A model generated the notes under the pieces. The model did no database searches and was not told the origin of the DNA. It saw only the letters and a list, made by a program, of their open reading frames with translations. A DNA stretch of 64,000 bases, from contig JWZX01003090.1 in NCBI GenBank assembly GCA_001275005.1, forward strand, positions 1-64,000, read 5' to 3'. The stretch comes from Chrysochromulina tobinii. Lineage: Eukaryota; Haptophyta; Prymnesiales; Chrysochromulinaceae. The stretch's first letter is position 1. Each line of letters starts with the position of its first letter. This document shows positions 1 to 10,376 of this stretch, one piece after another. The position numbers were made by a program, and so were the translations under genes.

Positions 1-249
1 GGCACTTCCACCTGCGATCTCCCCATTATGCTGCCGTAAGCGACGAAACGGATCCGGTGAGTAGCCTACGTACGTCCGGCGCGTATGGACGCTTCGCAGC
101 AGGTCAACGTTGTGAGCCGAAGGCTCGAGTCAGAGGTCGTCGTCCTCGTCGCTCGGAGCGAGCGCCGAATTACGACGTAGTGTCTGGAGCTCGCAGTAGG
201 AGACCGTGGTGGGCCGAAAGCTCGAGCGTTGCATGAAACGCAGCATTGG

Positions 250-543
250 CGCGCGGGCGTCCGCAGCGGCGGCCGGTTGCGCGCGTACGCACTCAGCGCC
301 GAGTTTAACACGATCGCGTTGGCGCGCACGTTGGCTGAGCGTATCGCCTGCACCTGCCACATCGCGTGTGTCGCTGTCGCTTGGCGCTGCACGCGCATGT
401 CGCGCGGCAGCTAGCGCGCGGGCTTCCACAGCGTTAGCCGGTTGCGCACGTACGCACTCAGCGCCGAGTTGAAGATGATCGCGTCGGCGCGCACGTTGGT
501 TGGACGCATCGCCTGTACCAGACGCAGCGTGCGTGTCGCTTGG
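250..543. repeat. Diverged direct repeat, two units of about 130 bp
   Basis: Unit A (about 250-384) and unit B (about 415-543) align along their length. Both begin gcgcgcgggc, share ccggttgcgc and tacgcactcagcgccgagtt, and end near gtgtcgcttgg. One plus-strand frame reads similarly in both units (for example YALSAE in each), but no complete gene is recognisable. This may be a decayed duplicated coding fragment. I see no gene in positions 1-1056. Confidence 0.6.
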
Positions 544-1056
544 AACCCCTCACAGCACGCGGCGACTGCGGAGTAGGTCCGACGGCCGAGTGTCGTTGAC
601 GTCTAGGACGGCGATTGGTACGTCGGATGTAGCATCATTCGAATCGTCGCCCTTTGATCTATCGGACTCCTGCACGCCATGAGCATGCTCGATGAAGATG
701 AAGAGTATGAAGACGAAGTGCTGTACGAGCGCCGCGGCACGCCTGTTTTGCGCAGCGCGCGCCCCGAGCTCGTCGTGCCCACACCCCGGACGAGTCGGCT
801 CTGGCCTGGAGCCCCAAATTCGAGGTTATGGCCTCGAGCATGCGCTGCGACGGGGTTGCGCGCCTCGATGAGGCAGAGCCGCGTCCCGGGTTTTCCGGCC
901 GCTGTCTTGGGTGGTTACGGGGTGTGAAATTCGGGAAATGGATTTCACTCCCGGCGCAAACGCACACCCCATCCTGACACATCCAGCCTCGACACACTCT
1001 CTCGCAAACAAGTTTCTCCCCCGTAACGGTCGCCGCCAAGTCACCTCCAACGGCAT

Positions 1057-2039
1057 ATGGTGCGTTCTGGAGCTCGCGCGCCGCCCTCCCGCCCGCTGCC
1101 TCGCCCTCGCGGCTGAGCATCCATCGTCGCTCACGATGCGCGCCTCGCCATCACCCCGCGCAGGTGCTACTTCACATCAAGCGCTCAGAGAAGGATTCCT
1201 TCCTCTACGAGGCTCCCGCAGCAACGGAGGTCGACGTCGTGGTCAACGATGTTGTCAAGGTGCAGAACCTACGCGGCAAGGTGAGCCGGCTCGCGGAGGC
1301 GGCCGGGCAGCTTGCATTGTACGGCGTGATGAAGCTGCCCGAGCAGCAAGGCCTCGACGACAGCACGCCGCTCCTCGAGGACTACGACACGACCACGGGC
1401 AACATCGCGCCGCGGCAGCCGCCCAAGCATGGCGCCAACTACCGACAGGACCCGACGGAGAAGCGCACAGGCGACGCGGCGTCGGATGAGCTGGCTGCCG
1501 TCATCAATCGATGCTGCGCCGACGCAATTGCGCTCATCAAAGAGGAGCGCGTGCAGCGCAAGCAGGCGACGACGGCGGCGGAGCTCGAGGAGGCGATCAA
1601 CAACATCCGCGGTGCGGTGATGATTGTTTACCCGATGGGCCTGCCCGACTACGACATGGTGCGCTGCATCCTCGAGGAGCGAGAGGCGCTCGAGGGTGCG
1701 CAGGCGATGGAGCTCCTCGACCCGGAGAAGACGTCCATGTGGTGCTTCAACAAGGAGCTGCAGCGCGACAAGCTGCTCTCCGAATACACAGGCAAGAACG
1801 ACAAGTCGAAGGTGGTGGTCAAGCTGCAGAAGAAGGGCGCGGGCGCGCCCGCGCGCGAGCCCGTCGTCTCCGAGGCCGAGCAGAAGGCCATGGTCGCCTT
1901 TTACCACAAAAAGGAGCAAGAGATGCAAAAGCTCGCGCTCGAGGACGAGGACGCGTATCAGAACTCGCAGTGGGCTAACCCCAAGGGGCTCAAGTCGGCG
2001 ATGACCGGCGTAGGCGAGGTCAAGTGGCGTGGGCGGTAG
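1057..2039 (+). CDS. CFAP298: Cilia- and flagella-associated protein 298 (C21orf59/Kurly family)
   Basis: This protein is needed for assembly of axonemal dynein arms and for motile cilia in animals and algae. The product is about 292 residues, the usual family length. Conserved stretches are the N-terminal LLHIKR, the central RGAVMIVYPMGLPDYD, GAPAREPVVS, and the C-terminal DAYQNSQWA and EVKWRGR. The main open frame begins at GTG 1164, but the family starts M-V-L-L-H. An ATG at 1057-1059 is followed at once by a gtgcgt donor, and the acceptor ccgcgcag ends at 1163, which gives M|VLLHIKR exactly. I therefore infer a first coding exon of only the ATG, a 104-nt phase-0 intron and a main exon 1164-2039. 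The family call is very secure; the start is an inference from the splice sites and the homologues. Confidence 0.9.
1060..1163 (+). other. Inferred GT-AG intron directly after the CFAP298 start codon
   Basis: It begins gtgcgttctg and ends ccccgcgcag. Removing it joins ATG to GTG CTA CTT CAC, which matches the family start MVLLH. cDNA would confirm it. Confidence 0.65.
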
Positions 2040-2854
2040 GGCGAGCCAAGCCGACGACCCGCCGCGGCGCACTCTGCACGCGCTTAGGACCGAGAGGGAC
2101 GGTGAGCGATCTAGCTGAGTTCGGATGTTATGCGGATGTCTAGAGAGTGACGGCGATGGAGTCTCAGTGCCTCAGCGCTGAGCGCAGGTGGCCGCACGAC
2201 GAGCGGGCGGTGCCCTACCGATTGTACGGGCAACCCCGAGCGCCGAGTGTTATGCTTCTATTGATTTGAAAAGCCCGTCGTGACGGATAAACTCATCGTA
2301 CCCGCTCCCCCGGCCTCCGGAACCCGCGCCTTAGCGTAGAGTTCTCCGTACTAGTGGCCCGAAAGGGGAAGCCGCGGTTCGCAACCGGGGGGAAGAATCC
2401 GCGTGGTAGAATCCATTTTCCGAAACGCGAACTCGACCGTCGTTGCAGCAGTCGTGTGCGCTCACGCTAATCCAACGTATCAATCTTCTACGTAATCTCA
2501 TACGAAACCAACCGAGAACAAGGAGCAACCGATTCGAGAATGCAGTATCGAGCTATCGACCGGCGAGCGCAAGGGACCCCCCGCGGAAGCGTCGAATGAT
2601 CCCTGCGTGCAGTGGGCCGCCGGTTCGGCCGCCCCACATGCCCGCTAGGCCGCGCCGCGCCCGGAGAGGCCGCATCGGGTCCCCCCTCTGGCGAGCCGGG
2701 AGGCCCGCAGCTGTGGTGATGCGCCCAGCACGACGCGCACGGCCGTTCCTAGCCGCGGGTCCCCCTGGCGAGCGCAGGGTCAGGCCCGGCCTCCACGAAG
2801 ACTACAACAACAAAGGGAGGCACGCGCAGGCCCATCTCAAGAGGTCGCACGGGC
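2040..2854. other. Intergenic, convergent 3' ends
   Basis: This lies between the ends of CFAP298 (+) and the UDP-sugar pyrophosphorylase gene (-). Short ORFs occur but none resembles a protein. A GC-rich segment resembling gggtcccccctctggcgag recurs loosely near 2679 and 2756. Confidence 0.4.
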
Positions 2855-5594
2855 TCACTTGGAGCTGCCTTTCTCCTCCATGGACCCACGGGGCTTGGGC
2901 TGTCGATATTCGGCCGATATTCGTTGCTCGGGCTTCGCCAGTGCGAGCTCGACTGAGGCGACCTCCTCCGAGAGCTGCTGCTGGATGACTTGATGGCGTC
3001 GGCGCGTCTCCTGAACTTCCCACAGCCGGCGTGCGAGCGCCTCTTCGGACTGCAACAGCTCCGCCTCCTGCTGCGCGACGCGCTCTAGCTCGAGACGGCG
3101 CGCCGAGAGCTCCTGCAGCATGGCGACGCGATGTCGCTCCGCTACGGGCTCGTGCTCCACCTTCGCGCTGAAGGCGACCAGGCTGAGGAAGTTTGTGTTG
3201 CGCAGCTCGAGGGCGTACACGCCACTGCCGGGCACGGCCAGCTCGATGGTCTCGGCGGGCGCGTCCGCGAGGACACACGGCAGCGGCACGGGCGGTAGCA
3301 CCGGCCCGCCTTCGCCCGCCTCGGCAAGGAGGGTGAGCAGAAGCCCGGTCGTGGACGGCCGGATATCGACAGTGGCGACCGAGGGGGAGGCCAGCACGAG
3401 AGGCAGGTGGATGAACGCGCGAGGCGCAAGCGTGACCGCATTCGAGCTCCACAAGCCCCGTCGGCGGCGGCGGGGTGGGCGCTTGAAGTGGGCCTCCGAT
3501 GGGGACGCCAAACGTAAAATTCGCCTGGCGCTTGGGATCGACGGGGGGCGCCCGCCCGTCATGCGCGGCGGCACCACCGGCCGGCTTGGAGGCAGCGGCG
3601 GCGCGTTGGGCGAGGAGATGGGACCACGAGCCCTCCGAGCCGTCGGCGACCTTTTGCAGCTCCCCGTCGCGGATGGCGTAATGGCCGGGGGTGGTGATGG
3701 CGACGCACCTGCAGCCGCGCTTGCGCAGCGTGTAGCCGCGCATGCGGAGCACGTCGGGGCATTCCTTGGCGCTGATCACTGTCGGAGCGAGCTCATCGAA
3801 CTGCCAGCCCTCGTTGACGATGGCGAGCGAGTGTACCACGAGCGTGGCAGCGTCGCAAACAGAGATGTCGAGTGCGCCGTCGAGCTGCAGCGCGAGGATG
3901 GCGACCCGACGTCCGCTCAGGAGGAGGGTGGAGCGGTCGCTCACTCGGATGAGCTCGGGCGATGGGAGCCGGGCGCGTAGCTCTGAGAAGCAAGGCGCGA
4001 CGCTAGGATGAAGCACAACGGCGGGGCCCAGCGGCGCGAGCACTCCCTGGAAGGAGCGGTCGACGGGCAGCGGCACCGTAGCACCGAAGGCTCGAAGCGT
4101 CGCCGCATGGGCATTGTAGATCGCGAACTCGGCCGTGGCGGCCGCGTAGGGTGGAACTCCCTTGGCAGAGAGCGCCGCCGCGGTGGCGAGGTCATTCTTG
4201 GCGGGGAAATAACCGTACGTGGGCGGGTAGATGACATAGCCGATCGGCGCCGCCGCGGGGTACATCCACGCCACGTTTTGCATCAGGCACTCGAGACGCG
4301 TCGAGCTCTTGAACACGGTCCGGCTGTGATCGGTATACTTGGGGTTCACAAACTCGTCCACCTGCCCACGCGTCGCCTTGAGCACCTCCAGATACGGCGC
4401 CATAGCGAGCAAGATGCCGTTCGTGTTGCCCGGGTACGCTGAGTATCCGTTGGGCTGGTTGACATCGCCGTTGGCGGCGCCGCCTTTGGCGCCCGCCGCG
4501 GAGCTCTTCGCAAGCAGCGGCTCGATCTCATTGTACTCGACCGGTACGATCGGGCGGGTGGTGCCGCTCTCGTGCACCATGGTCGCAAGCATGCCCAGCG
4601 CCATCTTGGCCTTGCGCGGCGTCGCCACGAAGGTCACCTCGAGCCCACGGCTCGCTCCGACCCCGAGCGACGCGATGTAGTGTGAAAAGTACAGGGTGGA
4701 CGAGTCCTGAAGGAAAAAGAGCCAGCTCACGCCCTCGCGCGCCCAGCGCGCGGCGAGGCCCGTGGCATGCAGCAGCGCGTGCACGTCGCCGTGGCCATGC
4801 GGTTTCGTCTGCACCCGGTACGGCGAGCCTGGCTCCAGAGCGAGCTTTGCGGACGCGTCAGCGAGCGCCGCCACGTTCTTCTGCAGCAGCAACGTCACTT
4901 GCGACGGCGCGAGGCCGAAGTAGTGGTTTGCCTGCAGCATCTGCTGCGTGCGTGCGTGTGTCTCGTGGGATGTCATGATCGCAAGCGGCAGTCGCACCGC
5001 GCGCCCGAGCCGCTCCGTGAGCAGCGACTGCAGCGACACGATGTGTGCGCAGTAGTGCTGCAGCACAGGAATGCCGCTCACGATCTCGCACGGCAGCGAG
5101 AGCTTAATGCCCGAGTAGCCGAGCCGCTCGCCAACACCGCCAGCCACGACCACGAAACCCAGGCGCACCGCCTCCTCGAGGCCGCGCGCCTCCATCGCGA
5201 ACGACTCGGCCGACGTCGGGTCTAGTGAAGTTCCTGCGTCCGCAGGCGGCAGTGCAGGCGTCCAGCCCTGAAGCGGGTTGTCGCCCTTGGCGCTTGCCGC
5301 GAGCAGCCGCCGAGCGGTGACGACGTACGCGGACAGTCCGCCCGGGTAGGCTGCGTCGAGCGAGGCCAACTGGTCGAAGAACACGTGCTTCTCGGCGTCG
5401 TCAGTGCCCGGCTCCGCCCACTTCTCGAAGAGGTGGGCCTGTCCACACCCGAGCAGCGCGTTGGCGAGGCTGAGCTCGGCCACGTCTAAGAGGCCTGCAT
5501 TGGCCACGAGCGCGGGAGGCGCAGCCGCGTCGAGCAAAGTGCGGGACGCCGCGCTACAAGTATCGGCAGGACGCTCGGGCTCGGATGTGTCCAT
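2855..5594 (-). CDS. UDP-sugar pyrophosphorylase (USP) with a C-terminal GOLD-like and coiled-coil extension; frame break near 3420-3540
   Basis: USP makes UDP-sugars from UTP and various sugar-1-phosphates in the cytosol, in salvage and wall-sugar metabolism. The N-terminal 680 residues match plant USP closely: DNPLQGWTP near 105, the nucleotide-binding VAGGVGERLGYSGIK at about 150-164, QTKPHGHGDVH near 260 and FKSSTRLECLMQ near 430. After about residue 690 this frame becomes arginine/alanine-rich nonsense. The frame one base further on reads sensibly, with a beta-rich segment ending GSGVYALELRNTNF that resembles a GOLD domain, then a Glu/Gln-rich coiled coil ending EEKGSSK at 2855. I see no convincing intron, so this is a one-base indel (assembly or real) or an unusual splice. 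Plant USP is about 614 residues, so the tail is extra. The USP call is firm; the GOLD call is tentative. Confidence 0.85.
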
Positions 5595-6192
5595 CGCTGG
5601 CGTCCGGTCTTCACGCGACGTCGACTGTGAAAAGGGTCGTCTTGGGCCGACTTAAACATGGCTGTGAAAACTATTGGCTGTGAAAATGGGGGAATCGTCC
5701 TGCGCATAGGGAAACAGTCAGCAGCGAGACATTGTACCCGGTCCAACAGCAAGAGTCACAGTCACTGTAACAGCTACATCTTCATGTCACATCAGCAGGA
5801 GCCGGTGCGTAGCTACAGTACACCGGCGTCAGAAACGCGGTTCGGGTATCGGGAGGTTCGGTTCAATTGCTACGTATAACGGAGAGTCAGTGAGATACAT
5901 TTTGTGCGACATACCCGGGTATCATACCGCGTGAGGATATCATACCATGCGGATTCCGATACGCCTTATTGTTCATAGCTTCATACCCGGATACTGTACT
6001 CGATCGGGGTTCACTAGCGCAAGGGTGTCAAGTTGCCTGACTACGGCACAAATGGAGTTTGAGTGAATTTCATCAAGTCGTGTCTCTCAAACGTCAATCA
6101 GCGCGCAGGGTTTCAAGCCCAGGTGCTGATACAGATTCGGCATTCGCGCACGTGCGCGCGGCTCATCGTTTCCCGTCTGACCAGCGTCTGAC
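5595..6192. other. Intergenic, AT-richer than the surroundings
   Basis: No gene is seen. Around 5910-5990 there is a cluster of related short words (gggtatcatacc, atatcataccatg, catacccggatac). The segment holds the 5' side of the USP gene and the 3' side of the next minus-strand gene. Confidence 0.35.
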
Positions 6193-6939
6193 CTAGTACG
6201 GTGGCCGATTTAGCTTTGGTCGATTGAGTTTCGCCTGCTTCCGATTGAGCCATGCTGCTGCTGGACCAACTGCACTATGGTCCAAGAAGGAATCCTTGCT
6301 CGTCGAGCGCCGGATATCGTGGATGCCTGCTGTGGGCGTCCACGGCGGCGGCCCTAGCGGAGGCGGCTTGCAAGGCTGACGCCGCTCTGCAGTATGGCGC
6401 GGGAAGGCGTCGCGGCTCGTCGAGCGACTATAGTCTAGCCATCCATACGCATCTTCGCTCGACCAGAGTGGGTTGGGGTTGGTGTGCGGCGGGCAAGGCG
6501 TTCGTCTCGGCATGCGAACGCCCTGAAATGCGTCCGTGCTGGTACTGGTGGGCGCGGGTACCCTCTCGCCAGGCCATCCGTACGGAGCGGTATCGCGAAT
6601 CGCAGGCTTGCAAGCCTCCTGCTGGCGCACATGGTGATAGGTGAAGTGGCTGGCGCTGGTGCTCCGCGGCAGTGGCACGTTGGCAACTTCGGTCTGCCAG
6701 ATCGGCTGCACCTCACTCACTTTGTGCTGTGCCGGCTTGAACTGTCCCCTTGGCCATTGCCCGCTAGCCGCTCCCAACGGCGGTTGTGTGTAGTGCGCCC
6801 TGCTTGTGGAGAGCCGATCCGGAGTGTCGACCACCATCGTCCACGGCGGTCGTACTTCACTGCTAAAGTCACGCAACTTAGGTTGGCTATATTCACGCAG
6901 AGTAGGGTGAGCGGAGATTGGTCGAGCGGCCATCATCAT
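6193..6939 (-). CDS. Putative microtubule/axoneme repeat protein (SAXO-like short repeats)
   Basis: The product is about 248 residues from the ATG at 6939 (MMMAARPISAHP). It is basic, rich in Pro, Ser and Trp, and has about five imperfect units of roughly 40 residues, each with a core like RSTS-x-x-x-F (LSTSRAHY, STSASHF, TSTDAF, STSRDAF, STSKDSF) followed by Pro-rich sequence. Similar short modules with an aromatic residue after a Ser/Thr cluster occur in SAXO/FAM154-type microtubule stabilisers and other axonemal inner proteins. The frame is open upstream to about 7124 without an ATG, so an upstream exon joined near 7021 is also possible (acceptor-like cgcccacag on the minus strand). A cilium role is inferred from the repeat pattern only. 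Confidence 0.5.
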   Translation of the reverse strand: MMMAARPISAHPTLREYSQPKLRDFSSEVRPPWTMVVDTPDRLSTSRAHYTQPPLGAASGQWPRGQFKPAQHKVSEVQPIWQTEVANVPLPRSTSASHFTYHHVRQQEACKPAIRDTAPYGWPGERVPAPTSTSTDAFQGVRMPRRTPCPPHTNPNPLWSSEDAYGWLDYSRSTSRDAFPRHTAERRQPCKPPPLGPPPWTPTAGIHDIRRSTSKDSFLDHSAVGPAAAWLNRKQAKLNRPKLNRPPY

Positions 6940-7923
6940 GGCGGGGTCGCCCGACCACCGGGAGTGATGAGCGCCAGGGGCAGACCCGCTCAAAGGAAAC
7001 CTTGGTTGGACGTCGGTGTAGCTGTGGGCGGTCGGGAGGGAGTTTGTCCGGCTGACGAAAGCACGAAACGTTTCGACAATCGTTTTCCACAGCGCGGCGT
7101 CGCAATTGGAACACCCACAAAATTTTCAACGTCACCACATCCTAAGGGGGAGAGTGCGGCGGCCCCGCCCTACGAGGGCTGGCCCCGACGACCCGCGTAC
7201 ACGGTCACGGAAATAAGCGCTCGCAAAATGCACCCCCTGAGGGGCTGGTAAGCTGGTGGGTGTGACGAAGACTTTGGGGGCTGATGGGTCTTGGGGGTAC
7301 TCATTCTGCAAATGCCGGCCCGGCGGTATTGCTTTTCTTCGTAGGCCGTCGCGCGGGGGCGGGGCGCCGGCAAGGCCAAGGGGGCGCCGGCCGCTCGCGA
7401 GGCCGAGCTCAAGCCTCAACGCTCAAGGCTAGTCCACTGTCCACAAGGCGCGCGTGGGCCCGCGGGCGGGCGTGGGCCGGCAGGGCGGGGAGAGACCGGA
7501 CCGCGACAACGGCGCACATCGAGCGGCGAACGCCGACACCATGTCACGTCGACAGCAAACACGAAGAACCCGCTTCCGATGTCGCGCCCCTAAACGCGCC
7601 CCCGCCCCCGGCGCGGCGCGGACCCCGACCGGCGCCACCGCCAGCGCCGCCGGGACGCGGGACCGCGGAGCGAGTTCTCGTTAACGCTCAGAGAAGCCGG
7701 TCGATGGTCGCTGCTGCGCGTTAGGTACGGCCCGATGTAACTTGAAATAACTTCTGTGATCATGCTCACTGTGACGTGGAGACATCGCACTTACATGACA
7801 CACGCAGCGGGGGACTCTGGAAGAGCTCGGCCAAGGGAAAATGTCGAGATCTGACCGTGCGGGGCTTCAGCACCCTGTGCAGCACATTTTGTTGACAACG
7901 GGCAGGCTCTGCAACTTCGACTA
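6940..7923. other. Stretch without a supported gene
   Basis: Small overlapping ORFs on both strands look like GC-driven noise. An upstream exon of the SAXO-like gene could lie here. Positions 7340-7690 are very GC-rich. Confidence 0.3.
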
Positions 7924-8125
7924 TCATCGGTCCTGAAGGAACGACGTGAGTACATCTGGAGGGCAGGTGCCCAAGATGAAGATAACGAGGAGCAAGATAA
8001 TCAGGAGCGTGGGCTGGCCTCCGTCGGCACCCTTCGGCGGATGCTTAAGTGCCACCTTCGGCCTCGGCGGCGGTGGTGAAGGCGGCGGTGGCGGCGGCGA
8101 GGGTGGAGACGGCGAGGGTGGAGGC

Positions 8126-8166
<41 letters not shown>

Positions 8167-8319
8167 ACCTGAGAGCTCAGGAGAGAGCTCCATGGCAGCG
8201 GGCTCCAGTTCCTGTCGCGGTCGCGCGCGCTCGCTGCTGTAGAAGACCAGAGCGACTAGCAGCAGTGCAATGCCGCCGGTCCGGAGGACCGCTGGTCCGG
8301 AGGACGACCTCGTCAGCAT
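7924..8319 (-). CDS. Small membrane protein with a polyproline linker between two hydrophobic helices
   Basis: The product is 131 residues with an ATG at 8319. Residues about 12-28 form a hydrophobic segment (GGIALLLVALVFYSS), probably a signal anchor. Residues about 50-88 are almost all Pro with a few Ser. Residues about 102-118 form a second hydrophobic helix (LLIILLLVIFILG), and the tail ends LTSFLQDR. No family is recognised. Both hydrophobic segments lie in the same open frame as the proline run, which supports a real product. Similar proline-rich sections occur in algal wall and scale-related proteins, but no role can be assigned. Confidence 0.5.
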
Positions 8320-8639
8320 GCCGCAGAATTCACCGGCGGTGCGAAGGTCCTCACGAAATCGGTGATCGCCAGCCGATTTAGCGAATGCAAAAGTTAGAAG
8401 TTTGTCTTTGAAGTTTGTATTTCAAACTTGGGCCGGCGTCAACATGCCATCGGGGAGGTGGAGCATTCCGCGCGCAGCGCATTCACACGTCGCACACACA
8501 ATTGCACCAATCATAAAAAAAGGCTCGTCGTGTCAGCGTAACAGGAATCGAGAGTGGAGGCCGGCCCCCTTCCGGGTGCACGCGCCAGAACCCAAACGCG
8601 AGCGCAAGCACAGGACATCTAACCACCGCGTAAGCCGTC

Positions 8640-10026
8640 TCAGAAAAGGTCATCCAGGTTGTTGATCGAGGCCTTGATGTTCTTGATATGCTTGTGTCCG
8701 AGGAACTCCTTGTCCAGGGACTCAACGCCCATCGCGTCGATAGCCTGCAGGCCACGCTTGCCCATCGCTGCATCCGCGACCGTGTCGCGCGCGAGCACGT
8801 CGACAAACTCCTCGTAGCTGATGCTGCCGTTTCCGTCCTTGTCGCACGCGTCGATGATGGACTGGAATCGCCCCCTGTCCATTTGGAGGTTGAACCGATC
8901 AAAGGCGTGATAGAGCTCCTTGGGCGAAAGCGTTCCCGAAGCGTCCAGGTCGAGGTCTTGGAAGGCCTTGCGCATATTGGAGAACTTAGCGTTGATCGCA
9001 TCGCGTGCCTGATTCAGCGCGGCCTTTTTCTGCGCCTCCGTCTGGACGGGCGCATTGGCGGAGGCGGCCATCATGGTCTCGTAGTCTTTGTTGATGGTGG
9101 CCTTGTCATTCTTGTAAAAGCGATTGCCCTCATTCTTGAGGAACTCCTTGCTCAGGGATTCGACACCCATCGCTTCGAGAGCCTGCATATCGCGCTTGCC
9201 CCATCGCCGCAATTGTCACCGTGTCGCGCGCGAGAACATCTACGAACTCCTTATAGTCGATGGAGCCGTCGCCGTCCGCATCGCACGCGGCGATAATCTC
9301 CTTCAGCTTCTTCTTGTCGAGCGGTACGTTGAACATGTCGAGCGCTTGCGCAAGCTCCTTCTCATTCAGCGTACCCGAGTGGTCGAGGTCGATGTATTGG
9401 AAGGCCTTGAACATGTCCTTGAACTTGTTGTTGATTGCATCCTGCGCTTGCATGACCATCGAGCTCTTCTTGAGCGCCTCCATCTTCTTCTTCTTTGCTG
9501 CCTTCTCCGCCATCGCAGCGGCGTTCAAGGCTCCCCCCGCTCGAGCAGCCTCGGCAGCGGCAGCGGCATCGGCGGCGGCGGCGGCGGCTTGACGCGCCTC
9601 CCGCCGGAGCCGCGCGCGCTCCTTGCGCTCGAGCGCTTGGGCGTAGAGCTCCGACGCGAGCACCGCGGGTCGGTCGTGCTTGGGGAACGGAGGCGGCGTC
9701 ATGCGCGACTGCTTTTCGGCATCCGCCTTCATGAGCGCCAGCTTGGAGTACTTATCGAGGGAACGAATTGCAGGTAGCTTTGGTTTGGGGCTCGCGGAGG
9801 GATCAAAAGCAGAAGCCCCCGGGATGTCTATCGCTGGGAACGAGACTGAAGTTTTCAATTTTGGCATGCCAAGATTAGGGTCCGTGCGCACGCGGCGCAT
9901 AATCGCAGTGCCTGCGAAAGGGTTGCGCTCGTGGACACCCTGTACATACTGCTTCCAGAAGTCACCCTCTGGCCGTCTGCCAGTCTCATCGAACCTGCTG
10001 ATCAGTGTCGACGCGGAGCGACGCAT
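8640..10026 (-). CDS. Four-EF-hand calcium-binding protein interrupted by a one-base frameshift
   Basis: Two adjacent minus-strand frames make one protein. The first (ATG 10026, MRRSASTLISRF) has a basic N-terminus, an Ala/Lys-rich helix and two EF-hands with loops DLDHSGTLNEKE and DADGDGSIDYKE, then DVLARDTVTIAAMG. The second has two more EF-hands, loops DLDASGTLSPKE and DKDGNGSISYEE, then DVLARDTV again and a repeated MGVESLxKEF motif. The internal repeat fixes the break: in the run of four C at 9199-9202, one base fewer keeps the frame, giving about 461 residues. All four loops have canonical calcium ligands. The partner is unknown. A sequencing or assembly error is as likely as a real mutation. 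The upstream in-frame start at 10056 is GTG, so ATG 10026 is preferred. Confidence 0.8.
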
Positions 10027-10169
10027 CGCGCCCAGTCGGTCTCGGTGCGCAACCACACGAGATGAAACCGACAGGCAAGTTTGTCACCAATGCTTCGGGT
10101 CCGTTTCAACAAGGGGCCCCTTGGTTTCAAATACACCGTGCGGAGTTTCACCCGTTACTACGAATGGAG

Positions 10170-10280
10170 AGATGATTGCCCGGGCAGAGCGCATCCCAGC
10201 CTCGAGGCCTCGAGGCCTCGAGGGGGCCTCTTCAGCCTGGGATCAAGGGCCTGTGATGCGCTCTGCCCGGGCTATCATCT
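10170..10280. repeat. Long inverted repeat (foldback, MITE-like)
   Basis: Arms 10170-10195 and 10255-10280 pair over 26 bp with one mismatch, including a perfect 18 bp (gcccgggcagagcgcatc at 10178-10195 against 10255-10272). The 59-bp loop contains the 22-bp palindrome 10201-10222, built from ctcgaggcct units. A second 14-bp palindrome, caaggggccccttg, lies at 10110-10123. Confidence 0.75.
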
Positions 10281-10299
10281 GATACCGGTCCTCTGACTA

Positions 10300-10376
10300 A
10301 GTTGAGTTGAGTACTTGAGTTGAGTTGAGTTGAATACTCGGGTACTCATGTGTACTTGATTTGAGTGACTTGAGTT
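10300..10376. repeat. Degenerate TTGAG short tandem repeat
   Basis: The words ttgag, ttgagttgag and acttgag recur through the segment, interrupted by a tactcgggtactcatgtgtac patch. No coding potential is seen. The rest of 10381-11048 holds no recognisable gene. Confidence 0.55.

Noticed and set aside
5676-5691. 16-nt word ggctgtgaaaatgggg shared with 62269-62284
   Set aside because: About one such match is expected by chance in 64 kb when both strands are compared.
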